A DNA stretch of 64,000 nt from Candidatus Woesearchaeota archaeon (GCA_028818155.1 JAPPOH010000014.1:201042-265041), one strand, 5' to 3'; shown: positions 40,919-50,303, counted from the stretch's first letter. Numbers and translations: made by a program. The notes: generated by a model not told the origin, from the letters alone.

Positions 40919-42328
40919 CTAACACTCGGTCAGCTGCGCAAGCACTTCCACTGACTGTGGACCAAGGTACCGCTCACCGTCAATCATCCACGTCGGATAC
41001 GCGCTGATTTCTCGCTCGAAGCACGATGACCCTTTCTCATCACATGCGATGTATGGCAAGTCCACACCCTCGAACTTTCCAAGCGCGTCTTGTGTATCTT
41101 GATTCCACGAAGCGCCGTACAACGTGACTTTCTTCGCAATACAGTTCAGCGTTGGATCATCATTCTTTGCAGGCATGACTTCAACAGGTTCTGTGCTTGG
41201 TTCTACTACAGGAGGTGCCTCAACAGCTTCCTCAACAGGAGCCTCCGCAAGGACATCCTCATCTGAAACAACAGGCGCAGCCTCTGGTTCAGGAGTTTCC
41301 TTCGGCACTACAGCATCATACGTGATTGTTGCCTCATCGCGAAGTCCACTCACGAGTGCTTGTCGCTGTCGTAAGAACTCACTGTTTTCAAAATCGTTCT
41401 TAATCTGTGTTTGTACTTCATCAAATGGCTGCATGCCAGCAGCGATATCCTCAAGTTTCTCAATCACGTGGTAGCCGAATTCTGTTTGAATCATACGGAA
41501 CTCACCGATATCCATGGCGAATGATGCCTCCTCGAATTTCGGCACCATCATACCTCTCGGGAATGTATACTCGCCACATGTCTCGCGTGAGCCACGGTCA
41601 TCAGTTGTTTCCTTCACAAGATCACAGAAATCATCGCCAGCTTGTGCTCTGTCATACGCATCCTTTGCAATGATTGCGGCATCTTCACGCTGAGTGGATA
41701 CGAGAATATGGCGTACTTTCGCTTGCTCTGCAATCGTGAAGCGCTCAGGAGATGCGTCATAGATGTTCTTGATGTCTGCTTCGCTCGTCTCTCCGACTGT
41801 GATGACATCATCTAAGTATGCTTGAATGAGGAGCTGTCGTTCAATGAGTCCTTCGAACTGCTCCATCGTCACGCCGAACTGGTCGAGGTTCTCAGCGAGT
41901 TCCTCAGGTGTCACGCCGTTCCCAGCGATGATACCTTGCACTTGTTCGTGCACATCCTCCTGGGAGACAGTGAATCCTGCTTCTTGTGCAGCTTGCACAA
42001 TCAATTCTTCGTCAACGATTTGTTCAAGGACAACCTCCTTTGATGCTGCTGCCTTATACGATGGCGGCAACAAATCATATTGGAAGTCAAGTGCGTTCTG
42101 TGTGATTTGCTTTCCGTTTACTGTAACGAGTACCGTGTTTTCGGATGGTACTGTAGTAGTATCTTTTGGCATGTATGTATAGAGTGAGACAATAATGAGT
42201 AAAATGACCAAGGCGAGCAAGCCGAGCAAGAAGAACGTGTTCTCTCGCGACTTCTTTGGTTTCTTCGCAGATTTCTTTGTTGCTTTCTTCGCAGTCTTTT
42301 TCTTTCTGGTTTTCTTCTTCCCCGCCAT
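40919..42328 (-). CDS. Membrane-anchored PpiC-type parvulin fused to a thioredoxin-like domain
   Basis: The protein is 469 aa. Residues 1-27 are almost all Lys/Ala (KKKTRKKKTAKKATKKS-like), followed by one helix (FFLLGLLALVILLIIVSLYTY). Then come a SurA-like N-domain (VNGKQITQNALDFQYDLLPP), a parvulin domain (VRHILVSTQREDAA to FGYHVIEKLED), a Pro/Glu/Val-rich linker, and a C-terminal domain (CIAKKVTLYGASWNQDTQDA, then SAYPTWMIDGERYLGPQSVE) like thioredoxin-fold domains that partner VKOR. Cysteines at CIAKK, ACDEKGSSC and the final C fit disulfide work. It would help exported proteins fold. TATA CTTAAATATC lies about 25 nt upstream. Confidence 0.82.
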   Translation of the reverse strand: MAGKKKTRKKKTAKKATKKSAKKPKKSRENTFFLLGLLALVILLIIVSLYTYMPKDTTTVPSENTVLVTVNGKQITQNALDFQYDLLPPSYKAAASKEVVLEQIVDEELIVQAAQEAGFTVSQEDVHEQVQGIIAGNGVTPEELAENLDQFGVTMEQFEGLIERQLLIQAYLDDVITVGETSEADIKNIYDASPERFTIAEQAKVRHILVSTQREDAAIIAKDAYDRAQAGDDFCDLVKETTDDRGSRETCGEYTFPRGMMVPKFEEASFAMDIGEFRMIQTEFGYHVIEKLEDIAAGMQPFDEVQTQIKNDFENSEFLRQRQALVSGLRDEATITYDAVVPKETPEPEAAPVVSDEDVLAEAPVEEAVEAPPVVEPSTEPVEVMPAKNDDPTLNCIAKKVTLYGASWNQDTQDALGKFEGVDLPYIACDEKGSSCFEREISAYPTWMIDGERYLGPQSVEVLAQLTEC

Positions 42329-42436
42329 AAAGTGTGAGCATCGCTGTGATATTTAAGCTTTATGGTGAGATACCATTTCTGAGTGGAGAACCAACGACAG
42401 CAGAACATTTATAATTCGTTCATCTTCCGTCCACAC

Positions 42437-43657
42437 ATGGATACTCGCTGCGAACGACGAGACGACTGCCGCTTTTGTCACAGCACAACGCTCGTCCGGT
42501 TTCTCTCTCTCGGATCCATGCCGCACGCCGGCGACTTTCTTCAGAAAGAACAGCGTGGAAAGGAATCGAGTCACCCACTGGATGTCTTTTTGTGCACACA
42601 ATGTGGGCTTGTGCAGTTACTCCACGTTCTCCCAGCAAGCAGACTCTTCACAGCATCGTACTGTTTTGCTTCCTCAGTCTCACAAACACTCGTCAACCAC
42701 TTTCGTGAATACGCATCATACATTGTAGATACCTACGGGAAAGATATCGCTGTGCTAGAAGTCGGGTGCAATGATGGTGTTCTGCTCGAACCACTGCAAC
42801 AACACGGTGTACGTGTCCTTGGTGTGGATGCGTCAGCGAACGTGACCAAGATCGCACAAGAAAAAGGCATCCCCGTTCTTACAGAGTTTTTTTCTGAGCA
42901 ACAAGCAAAAAAAATTGTGCAAGAACATGGGCAATTTGATATCATCACTGGAAGCAATGTCTTTGCGCATATCGATGACATGCACGATATCATGCGCGGC
43001 GTGCAGATCGCGCTTCGAGACTCTGGAACGTACATCATGGAAGTGCACTACCTTGTGGATGTGCTGGAAAGTCTGCAGTATGACATGATCTACCATGAAC
43101 ACTTAAACTACTATTCCCTTACCACACTCAGCACGTTTTTCACACAATTTGGCATGGAACTTGTCGATGCGGAGCGTACGAGTATGCACGGCGGCGGTCT
43201 CCGCGTATTTGCGCGGAAGAATGGCTCGAAGACAGAGCGACTGAAACAACTCCTCGAACAAGAGCAGAAGATGCGCATTACAGATGAAGCAACATTCCAT
43301 GCATTTGCGACAAAAGTAGCAGCCCACAAAGAACAATTATGCGCAGTGCTCCAAGACGTGCAGCAACGCGGCGGCTGCATTGCTGGCTACGGCGCATCTG
43401 GCCGCGCGAATACTGTACTCAACTATTGCGGCATCGGCACGGAGACAATTCAGTACATCCTTGACGACTCGCCGCTCAGAGCAGGCACCTACACACCAGG
43501 AACACACATCCCAATAGTCCTTCCGAAAGACAGGCCAGAACCTGCAACGTACATGGTACTCCTTGCGTGGAATTATGCAGCGGAAATTATGGAGCGAGAG
43601 AAAGGGCATGATGAGCAGTTCATTATCACGTTTCCCGAACCGAAGCTACTGAACTAA
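42437..43657 (+). CDS. SAM-dependent sugar C-methyltransferase-like protein
   Basis: The protein is 406 aa from ATG 42437, 25-29 nt below ATTTATAATT. Architecture: a zinc-binding N-domain with CRFC and CTQCGL cysteine pairs (Methyltransf_13-like), a SAM domain (VAVLEVGCNDGVLLEPLQQHG, with D-to-A changes not visible), then a C-domain with YGASGRANTVLNYCGIG, typical of NovU/TylCIII-type C-3' methyltransferases acting on NDP-deoxysugars. The His in YHEHLNYYSL fits the catalytic region of these enzymes. It would make a branched sugar for a surface glycan. It lies next to aglB and points away from the parvulin gene. Confidence 0.82.
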   Translation: MDTRCERRDDCRFCHSTTLVRFLSLGSMPHAGDFLQKEQRGKESSHPLDVFLCTQCGLVQLLHVLPASRLFTASYCFASSVSQTLVNHFREYASYIVDTYGKDIAVLEVGCNDGVLLEPLQQHGVRVLGVDASANVTKIAQEKGIPVLTEFFSEQQAKKIVQEHGQFDIITGSNVFAHIDDMHDIMRGVQIALRDSGTYIMEVHYLVDVLESLQYDMIYHEHLNYYSLTTLSTFFTQFGMELVDAERTSMHGGGLRVFARKNGSKTERLKQLLEQEQKMRITDEATFHAFATKVAAHKEQLCAVLQDVQQRGGCIAGYGASGRANTVLNYCGIGTETIQYILDDSPLRAGTYTPGTHIPIVLPKDRPEPATYMVLLAWNYAAEIMEREKGHDEQFIITFPEPKLLN

Positions 43658-43690
43658 AACTATATAAACTCCACGCAAGCTCAGGCGCAT

Positions 43691-46615
43691 ATGGGGAAAG
43701 ATCAGGTCACGATCGACGTTAAAGCGATCAAGAAATTCTTCAAGAGTGCAGATGTTGAGAAAGTAACGCTCTTTTCACTCCTGATCGCATGCATGATACT
43801 TGTTTTTTTCATTCGTATGCTCCCTGGATCACTCCCTGTTGCAGATGACTGGGCAGCGAACAGTATTTCACAAAACATTCGCGCGCAGATAGCTGGACAA
43901 GTGAACCAACAGTTCCCTGCACTTCCACAATCGAACAAAGATGCGCTCATCGCGCAGCGAACGGAAGAAGCACTTGTGCAACAGGCTGCAGAAGTTGCAG
44001 CATCCAAGGAACAAATTGCGCAGCAACTCAGGCAACGCCTCCAATACGTTGGGGAGAATGGCAAAACCTATACGTATCTCGGCGACTTAGACAGTTACTT
44101 TTGGTTGCGGTACACAAGGAATCTCCTTGAGAAAGGAACAGTGTGTGATGAGATTGTCGATGACGTGTGCATGGACATGTACACTGTGGCCCCTATTGGC
44201 GCGCCAACCGCATCCAAGACGATCTTTGGGTGGAACCCATCATTGCACACAATCTTTATCGGTATCCTCCATAAATTCTTGACGTTCTTTGACGAGGGAA
44301 GACCTATGACTGCGACATCCTTCCTTGTTCCCGTCCTCATCGGGACACTCGGCGTGATTCCTGCGTTCTTCGTTGGCAGGCGTCTTGGCGGTAACGTCGC
44401 AGGCGTCATTGCTGCAATTCTCATTTCATTACATCCGCTCTACCTCTCCCGAAGCATGGGCTCTGATAACGATATTTGGAACATTTTCCTTCCACTCTGT
44501 CTCTTATGGGCAACAACTGAGCTCTTAAGCGCAAAAAATATGAAGAAAAAGTATCTCTTTGGCTGCTTACTCCTTTTGTTCTTCAGCCTGCACGCAGCAA
44601 CGTGGGTTGGCTGGTGGTTCAACTACCTCATTTTGTTCATCGGTATCCTTGGCACGCTCGGCTACCGTGTTCTTTCCTATGTATTAGAACAACGAACCCA
44701 CACCGTTTGGAAAGACAAGAGCGTACAGTCTGTCGGGCTCACGCTCGTTATCTTTTATGTTGCGGCGCTCATTGCAACACTCCTTACAGGCGGAACGATC
44801 TCATCCTATGTTATCGATGTGCCAAAAGGTGCATTCTATTCTGCAGGAAATATCGACCAAGCGATCGGTGGAAATTACTGGCCGAACGTGCTGACGACTG
44901 TTGCAGAGTTGAACAAATCAAGCTTTAGTGGCGCCGTCGGACAAATGGGCGGGAAAATCAGCTTCTTCTTCGCACTCATCGGCGTTATTCTCCTTCTCTT
45001 ACCGCGAAAACGATGGTCGTGGGAACACTGGATGACGCTCAGTCTTGCAACGGGTGTTATTCTCTTCTTGCTGAACCAATCGCTTGGCAGGACCACTGTT
45101 CTCGTATTGCTCGCGATTCCAATGGCACTCGCACTCAGCATCTCGCTGTGGAAGAAACACGAGATCACAATAGGGCCCTCACTCATCCTCCTTGTCTGGA
45201 TACTCGCCACAGTGTACGCATCATACTCAGGTGTTCGTTTCATCCTCCTCATGATCCCCGCGTTCGGTATCGTCTACGCAGTCACAGCTGGACGCGTCTA
45301 TGAATGGGTGACACGTTTCTTGCGGAAAGAGCTCAAGTGGCACAAGTTTATCATCAACGTGCTCGTCTTCCTCGCGATCATGCTCATTCTCATTAAGCCG
45401 GTGACGAATGGGTACAATACTGCACGAGGATTCGTCCCGAGCATCAGCGATGCATGGTGGGAAACGTTAGAGAACATCAAAGCGGAATCATCACCGGACG
45501 CTATCATTAACTCATGGTGGGACTTCGGCCACTGGTTCAAATACGTTGCAGATAGACGGGTGAGTGCAGATGGGACATCGCAACACACGCACATACCGAG
45601 ATGGCTGGGGCTTGCGCTCGTTACGCCGGATGAGCGTGAAAGTATTGGTGTGCTCAGAATGTTGAATTGTGGGTCGGACGTGTTCCCGAGCAAGGCAGGG
45701 TACAAAGGTGCGTACGGAAAATTACTCAGAAACGTTGAGGATCCGCTCACGGCAGAAATGATGGTTCGTGAACTCGTCGTCAAAACGAAAGCGGAGGCGC
45801 GAACATATTTGCAAGAACAAGAGTTCACAGATGATGAAATAGCTGATGTACTTACCTCTTCACACTGTGAGTCCCCTGAAGACTACTTCATTACCTCAGG
45901 TGACATGGTTGGCAAGGCAGGCGTCTGGTCACACTTCGGCCTCTGGGACTTCCAGAAGGCATGGCTCATTGAGCACCGATACGAACCGAAGGCAACTGTC
46001 CTTGCAAAACTTGCAGAGTTCGGGTATGAAGAAAGTGCAGCAAGCGCACTGTACCTTGAGGCGCTCTCGAAGAACGATGAAGGATCCATCAACGCATTCG
46101 TCTCACCATGGCCAGGCTACGTCACACGCAGCTGGGCTGGCTGCACGGATATGAATGATACGATTACCTGTCCGTTGAACCTTGGTATTTCGAATGTGAA
46201 CAATGTGCAAACCGCGATCGAGTCTGTTACCCTCGATAAGAAGGAGCCGAATGCGAGCACAATGACACTCGTCCAACTCTCGAATGGTCGTGTTGTGCAG
46301 CGAAGTGAGAATAATACCCCTGGCACCATCATTGTTGCGGATGCGGATGCGTTCACTGAACTTACCTTCGCAGACTCACCTGTGCCGAATCTCGCGTACG
46401 TGATTGACCTTGTCGAAAATCGCGTTCTCGTTGCAGATCCGCACCTCGCGCGAAGTACATTTACACAACTCTTCTATCTTGACGGACGATACGCGAAACA
46501 CTATGAAAAGTTCGATGACCGGACAACATTCTCAGGCTCGCGTATTCTTACATGGAAGGTGAACTGGGATGGCCCGCAAGAAAAGACAGGCACAACCACC
46601 AGGATCACGAACTAA
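43691..46615 (+). CDS. aglB: AglB/STT3 oligosaccharyltransferase
   Basis: The protein is 974 aa. It transfers a lipid-linked glycan to Asn of N-X-S/T sequons outside the membrane. An N-terminal cytosolic part is followed by many membrane helices (residues about 24-590). Metal-site features include DDWA near residue 53, LDSYFWLRYTRN in the first loop and GSDNDIW near residue 257. The catalytic-domain motif WWDFGHW lies near residue 608, with a soluble C-terminal domain after it. A second conserved area (DK/MI-type) is not clearly seen. TATA CTATATAAAC is centred about 26 nt before ATG 43691. It starts a run that continues into two small EamA-like genes by overlap. Likely substrates: the sequon-rich proteins at 21922-37166. 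Confidence 0.95.
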   Translation: MGKDQVTIDVKAIKKFFKSADVEKVTLFSLLIACMILVFFIRMLPGSLPVADDWAANSISQNIRAQIAGQVNQQFPALPQSNKDALIAQRTEEALVQQAAEVAASKEQIAQQLRQRLQYVGENGKTYTYLGDLDSYFWLRYTRNLLEKGTVCDEIVDDVCMDMYTVAPIGAPTASKTIFGWNPSLHTIFIGILHKFLTFFDEGRPMTATSFLVPVLIGTLGVIPAFFVGRRLGGNVAGVIAAILISLHPLYLSRSMGSDNDIWNIFLPLCLLWATTELLSAKNMKKKYLFGCLLLLFFSLHAATWVGWWFNYLILFIGILGTLGYRVLSYVLEQRTHTVWKDKSVQSVGLTLVIFYVAALIATLLTGGTISSYVIDVPKGAFYSAGNIDQAIGGNYWPNVLTTVAELNKSSFSGAVGQMGGKISFFFALIGVILLLLPRKRWSWEHWMTLSLATGVILFLLNQSLGRTTVLVLLAIPMALALSISLWKKHEITIGPSLILLVWILATVYASYSGVRFILLMIPAFGIVYAVTAGRVYEWVTRFLRKELKWHKFIINVLVFLAIMLILIKPVTNGYNTARGFVPSISDAWWETLENIKAESSPDAIINSWWDFGHWFKYVADRRVSADGTSQHTHIPRWLGLALVTPDERESIGVLRMLNCGSDVFPSKAGYKGAYGKLLRNVEDPLTAEMMVRELVVKTKAEARTYLQEQEFTDDEIADVLTSSHCESPEDYFITSGDMVGKAGVWSHFGLWDFQKAWLIEHRYEPKATVLAKLAEFGYEESAASALYLEALSKNDEGSINAFVSPWPGYVTRSWAGCTDMNDTITCPLNLGISNVNNVQTAIESVTLDKKEPNASTMTLVQLSNGRVVQRSENNTPGTIIVADADAFTELTFADSPVPNLAYVIDLVENRVLVADPHLARSTFTQLFYLDGRYAKHYEKFDDRTTFSGSRILTWKVNWDGPQEKTGTTTRITN

Positions 46616-46958
46616 CACACCTGTCTGGGCGATGGGATTGATAGTGCTCTGTACTGTGCTCATTGCAGCTGCACAGGTGCTCATGAAAATGAGCTTGAAT
46701 AACACGAGTTCCGTGCTCGGACTGGTTGTGTATCCGTTGTTCATTCCCGGACTCTTACTTGGCGTTGCCGTAGGATTCTTGTTGACGTTCACGTTAAAAC
46801 ATGGTGAGCTAAGCGTCTTACACCCCTTCATCGCTGTGGGCTTCATTTGGGTGACGCTCGCGAGCATTTTTGTTGTGGGCGAAACCGTCTCATTCACGAA
46901 TATCATAGGCGTTGCAGCTATTGTTGCTGGTGTGTGCATGATTGGAGGGAAACAATGA
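46569..46958 (+). CDS. Small EamA/SMR-type membrane protein 1 (possible lipid-glycan flippase half)
   Basis: The protein is 129 aa. A basic N-terminus (ARKKRQAQPPGSR) precedes four helices: VWAMGLIVLCTVLIAAAQVL, VYPLFIPGLLLGVAVGFLLT, PFIAVGFIWVTLASIFVVG and IIGVAAIVAGVCMIGG. This is a half-size EamA or SMR-like protein, as in the ArnE/ArnF pair that moves lipid-linked aminoarabinose. The start overlaps the aglB end by 47 nt, and the stop overlaps the next gene (ATGA). Together with 46955-47290 and AglB it might flip a dolichol-linked sugar. That is inference from position and size. Confidence 0.7.
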   Translation: MARKKRQAQPPGSRTNTPVWAMGLIVLCTVLIAAAQVLMKMSLNNTSSVLGLVVYPLFIPGLLLGVAVGFLLTFTLKHGELSVLHPFIAVGFIWVTLASIFVVGETVSFTNIIGVAAIVAGVCMIGGKQ

Positions 46959-47290
46959 TACTCTTACTGTGTGTCATGGCCCTCGCGACCCTGCTTGGCG
47001 CGTTTGGCGCGTTCTTCTTGAAACTTGGATCAGCACACTTCAGCTTGCACCCGTTGAAATTGCTGAGAAACTGGCAGTTTCTCCTCGGCGGATGCCTCTA
47101 TGCCGCGAGCATTCCTGTCTATCTCTTCGTGCTGAGTCGACTGCCATTGTCTATCACGTACCCGCTAACGAGCATGCAGTACATCTGGGTCTTTCTCCTG
47201 AGCGCAATCTTTTTGAAAGAACGCGTACACATATGGAGGTGGGCAGGTGTCTGCTTGATCATTGGAGGAATTACACTACTCTCTTTGTAA
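46955..47290 (+). CDS. Small EamA/SMR-type membrane protein 2
   Basis: The protein is 111 aa from ATG 46955 (ATGA overlap). Four helices are visible: ILLLCVMALATLLGAFGAFF, NWQFLLGGCLYAASIPVYLF, LPLSITYPLTSMQYIWVFLL and WRWAGVCLIIGGITLL. The motif SITYPLTSMQYIWVFLLSAIFLKE is like the EamA half-repeat (Y-P-L and I-F-L-x-E-x). It differs in sequence from its neighbour, so the pair would work as a heterodimer with opposite or like topology. It is convergent with the PIN gene, overlapping by 15 bp. Confidence 0.7.
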   Translation: MILLLCVMALATLLGAFGAFFLKLGSAHFSLHPLKLLRNWQFLLGGCLYAASIPVYLFVLSRLPLSITYPLTSMQYIWVFLLSAIFLKERVHIWRWAGVCLIIGGITLLSL

Positions 47291-47686
47291 TTTTTTTCTT
47301 ACTTCTTTTGTTGTGATAACAACAAGCGGGTTCATGCGTTTGAAACGTTCTTCGTATGTCCAGAATGGTATGTTGAACTGGAGTGCGAGTGCAACATACG
47401 GTATGTCTTTTGGATGATCACACAAGAGTTTCTCTGCCAGATGGAATGTGCTTCGGAATGCTTCGAATGGAATTGCTTGAATTTTCTGTTTGAGAGTTTC
47501 TGTGAGGAGATTGAACTCTTGAGGTGAGAATGATGATTTTCTCTGAATCTCAGCTCTATTATTTTCTAACTCAGTAAAGAACAGGTCAGGGGCAATGAGT
47601 TCTATATGAGGAGAGAGCAACAATTCTGTGATGTTTCCAGCCTTCAATCCGGAGAGAACAATGTTAGCATCAACAACGTATTTCAC
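47276..47686 (-). CDS. vapC: PIN-domain toxin (VapC-like)
   Basis: The protein is 136 aa. The N-terminal strand YVVDANIVLSGL has the first PIN aspartate. Glu in FFTELENNR and Asp in PKDIPYVALALQFNIPFWTYE complete the acidic site of a metal-dependent RNase. It starts inside the antitoxin end (overlap of 4 nt) and its 3' end overlaps the small membrane gene on the other strand. VapC toxins cleave tRNA or rRNA. Confidence 0.85.
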   Translation of the reverse strand: MKYVVDANIVLSGLKAGNITELLLSPHIELIAPDLFFTELENNRAEIQRKSSFSPQEFNLLTETLKQKIQAIPFEAFRSTFHLAEKLLCDHPKDIPYVALALQFNIPFWTYEERFKRMNPLVVITTKEVRKKLQRE

Positions 47687-47916
47687 TCTTTCATCATTTC
47701 TTTGTATTTCTTGTACATTGATGCCTTCATTTTCTCACTTACTGCAAGCGCTTCTTTTTCCGACAGGTTTGATTTTGCGACGATTGCTTTGAATACTTTG
47801 TATTTTGCTGCGTGATCTGTAATTGCTTTCCGTGCGACTTCTGACCAGTTCATCTCGGGTATGCTGTCCATTTCTTCCTTCAAGCCTTCAGGTATTGCAA
47901 GTGTTAGCGTTGGCAT
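47683..47916 (-). CDS. vapB: Ribbon-helix-helix antitoxin (VapB-like)
   Basis: The protein is 77 aa. PTLTLAIPEGLKEEMDSIPEMNWSEVARKAI-type sequence (strand TLTLAIP, helix EGLKEEMDSI, then NWSEVARKAITDHA) is a ribbon-helix-helix DNA-binding domain. The tail (SEKEALAVSEKMKASMYKKY) would bind the toxin. It precedes the PIN gene by overlap, as in other VapBC pairs. A palindromic TTTATAAA-like element (near 47960) lies 40 bp upstream in the shared region with the divergent GT gene. Confidence 0.8.
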   Translation of the reverse strand: MPTLTLAIPEGLKEEMDSIPEMNWSEVARKAITDHAAKYKVFKAIVAKSNLSEKEALAVSEKMKASMYKKYKEMMKE

Positions 47917-48007
47917 ATTTCACCTTTTACACATAATTCTGTGTGATAACTGCATTATTTATAAATGTTTCGAAATACTTATAGAATGAGGATTGCAAAC
48001 GATTGCT

Positions 48008-48658
48008 ATGAACTACATCATCATACCGGCATACAACGAGGGCAGTCGTATTAGGACTGTTGTACGAGAAGCGAAAAAACACTCCAAGAACATCGTTGTT
48101 GTTGATGATGGGAGTACGGACACAACAGCTGCGGTTGCAAAGCGCGCAGGTGCTGTGGTGTTGCAACATATCATTAATCTTGGAAAGGGCGCTGCCATGA
48201 AAACCGGCGCGGAATACGCCCTCTCGAAGAAGGCAACGAATCTCGTCTTCTTGGATGGTGATGGACAGCATAAACCAAACGATGTACCTGTCTTTTTGCG
48301 AGCACTCAAGAAACACGACATTGTGTTCGGACAGCGAAAGCGTTCCAAGAACATGCCGTTCGTTCGTCGTTTTGGAAACTGGCTGATCGCATTTACTGTA
48401 AAAAACATTTATGATATGCATCTCGAAGATTGCATCTGCGGCTATCGCGCCTTTACTGCAAATGCATACAAAAAACTCCGCTGGAAGTCACGCGCGTATG
48501 GTGTGGAGTGCGAGATGATCGCGCGCGCTGGGAAACACAACCTCTCGTATGCAAGCATTCCTGTCGCGACGATTTACCTTGATAAACACAAGGGTATGAC
48601 CATCTTTGATGGGATTCGTGTTATGTTCTACCTCATCTGGTGGCGGATGACGCACTAG
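48008..48658 (+). CDS. Family 2 glycosyltransferase (dolichol-phosphate hexosyltransferase-like)
   Basis: The protein is 216 aa from ATG 48008. The start MNYIIIPAYNEGSRI, with DDGSTDTTAAVAKRAG and LVFLDGDGQHKPND, forms a GT2 fold with the D-x-D metal motif. The end TIYLDKHKGMTIFDG fits DPM1-like enzymes that load a sugar from a nucleotide onto a lipid phosphate. There is no membrane helix, so partners or peripheral binding are needed. The AATACTTATAG TATA (near 47975) fits the leaderless start. It may supply lipid-linked donors to the AglB pathway. Confidence 0.85.
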   Translation: MNYIIIPAYNEGSRIRTVVREAKKHSKNIVVVDDGSTDTTAAVAKRAGAVVLQHIINLGKGAAMKTGAEYALSKKATNLVFLDGDGQHKPNDVPVFLRALKKHDIVFGQRKRSKNMPFVRRFGNWLIAFTVKNIYDMHLEDCICGYRAFTANAYKKLRWKSRAYGVECEMIARAGKHNLSYASIPVATIYLDKHKGMTIFDGIRVMFYLIWWRMTH

Positions 48659-49449
48659 AGTGGCCGGAACCGAAAGCTCACGATGGACCAGAAGACGAGA
48701 AACCCATCGCGGAGAAATCTGATTTTCTTCCCTTCTTCGTTCGTCCTACTATTGTAACTCACAGGAATCTCAATTGGCCTATGTCCTTTTCTGATTAATT
48801 TCGCGACAATTTCCCAGTCCAATTCGAAATAGTTGCTTCGCCACGTGATACCGCTGGCCGCATCTCGACGAAACACCTTGAACATCGTTGCCGGATCAGT
48901 CAAATGGACGCCATACAGGATGTTAAACAATGTCGTGTATGCCAAGTGGCCGAAATTCACGAGCATCGCGTAAAAACCATTATGCATCTTTCTAATCTTC
49001 CACGTACTCCCGTGTGCATGCCTGCTACCAAGCACAAACGCTGTCTTGCCGTCGAGGATTGGTTGTAGTAATTTCGGATACTCTGATGTTTTGTACTCTG
49101 TATCACCATCTTGGATGAGAATAATCTCGCCTTTCGCAATCTGAAAGCCAGATTTTAACGCATGGCCCTTCCCTTGTGGCCTTTTCTCAAGGAGAATGGT
49201 TATTTGCGAGTCCCCAATCTTCTTCCCTTTGTACTGTGTGAGTTGCTGCCGCTTCTCGCCATCTCGTAACGTGAACGGTTTTCCCTTTCCAACAGCGTAT
49301 TGCAGCACTGCTTCCCTCGTGCCATCCGTGGAATTCGATTCCACAATGAGAATCTCCTTTTTCATGCCGACCTTTTGCTTGATCACTTGCTGCAGCGCTT
49401 TGTCGAATGTTCTGACTTCATTAAAGACGGGCATGATAATAGAGAGCAT
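48655..49449 (-). CDS. Family 2 glycosyltransferase
   Basis: The protein is 264 aa from ATG 49449 (the longer frame to 49608 runs over coding-poor sequence). The start MLSIIMPVFNEVRTF, with VESNSTDGTREAVL and LIQDGDTEYKTSEY, supplies the nucleotide and D-x-D sites. The middle (RKMHNGFYAMLVNFGHLAYT) may contact the membrane. The RSNYFELDWEIVAKLIRKGH segment and IPVSYNSRTNEEGKKI are typical of DPM1/GtrB-like GT2 proteins. It is convergent with the preceding GT gene (overlap of 4 bp at the stops). Confidence 0.85.
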   Translation of the reverse strand: MLSIIMPVFNEVRTFDKALQQVIKQKVGMKKEILIVESNSTDGTREAVLQYAVGKGKPFTLRDGEKRQQLTQYKGKKIGDSQITILLEKRPQGKGHALKSGFQIAKGEIILIQDGDTEYKTSEYPKLLQPILDGKTAFVLGSRHAHGSTWKIRKMHNGFYAMLVNFGHLAYTTLFNILYGVHLTDPATMFKVFRRDAASGITWRSNYFELDWEIVAKLIRKGHRPIEIPVSYNSRTNEEGKKIRFLRDGFLVFWSIVSFRFRPL

Positions 49450-49487
49450 GAGTGCACTGACGTCAATGAGGTTAAAAAGGTTTGTAC

Positions 49488-50183
49488 TTAGATGCGCCTG
49501 TAGACTTCGGGAATCCACATACCCCCGATTTTTTCCTCCATCACCGCTGCTTTTTGCGCAAGTGAAGGGACAGATTCGAAATTCTCGTATGTAGTTCCGA
49601 GAAACCATTGGCGTGCAAACCTAACACGATATGCTAAGCCACCTTGCGGGAGACTTTGTGCGCATGCATCGAAAATTCTATTACAATCAATACGTCCATT
49701 CAGCATGCCCGATTCAGTTTCACCAGTATACCCCCATCCTGGAGCATTTGAAAGAAATGCTTTGTCGAAATTTCTGGTACTAAGAAAATCACCGATATCA
49801 GCGAGCTCAGGATCCCGTAAATTTCCGATATTCTGTCGCAAGCGCTGCCAAATGTTCGGGTCACTAAAATGTGAATGTCTTCTCCTTATTTGTCCTTGAG
49901 TACTATACTTACTCTCCGTAATACCTTCGTACAAAAAACTCTCTTGATCGTCAGCAACGACGTTTTCTCTTTTCCGCCGCACATACGCAGTTTGTTCTGG
50001 ATCAGAGTCTGCTGATTCCACGAGTGCACCGGCCACAATAAGATTAAAGAGAATGTCCCCTGTACCAGTCACAGCACCAATCCTCTCTCCTGGTCGTACA
50101 TCTAATCCCACGAGCGGGGCATTGATAGCTTGATTTGAAGCAACCCATCGTACTTTTCTTTCGCCTAAAGCATCAATCATCAT
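49488..50183 (-). CDS. Hypothetical protein with a possible SAM-binding Rossmann-like fold (DUF3419-like?)
   Basis: The protein is 231 aa from ATG 50183, 20-25 nt below TATATAAATA (about 50199-50208). A strand and glycine loop (IGAVTGTGDILFNLIVAG), followed by acidic SADSDPEQTAYVRRKRENVV, loosely resembles DUF3419/BtaA-type transferases, in which a SAM loop precedes a D-x-N-P motif. The rest (NIWQRLRQNIGNLRDPELAD, then WGYTGETESGMLNGRIDCNR) gives no family. The assignment is tentative. The gene stands alone between a GT gene and the heptose operon. Confidence 0.5.
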   Translation of the reverse strand: MMIDALGERKVRWVASNQAINAPLVGLDVRPGERIGAVTGTGDILFNLIVAGALVESADSDPEQTAYVRRKRENVVADDQESFLYEGITESKYSTQGQIRRRHSHFSDPNIWQRLRQNIGNLRDPELADIGDFLSTRNFDKAFLSNAPGWGYTGETESGMLNGRIDCNRIFDACAQSLPQGGLAYRVRFARQWFLGTTYENFESVPSLAQKAAVMEEKIGGMWIPEVYRRI

Positions 50184-50303
50184 ATAATGGAAACGTGAAG
50201 TATTTATATACATTCCCTTCAGCAATTACTGGATAGTAGTTATTTTTTGTGCATCGTTTGTATCCACGTGAACTTTTTTAAAGCACCCTTCATGCACGGT
50301 ACT

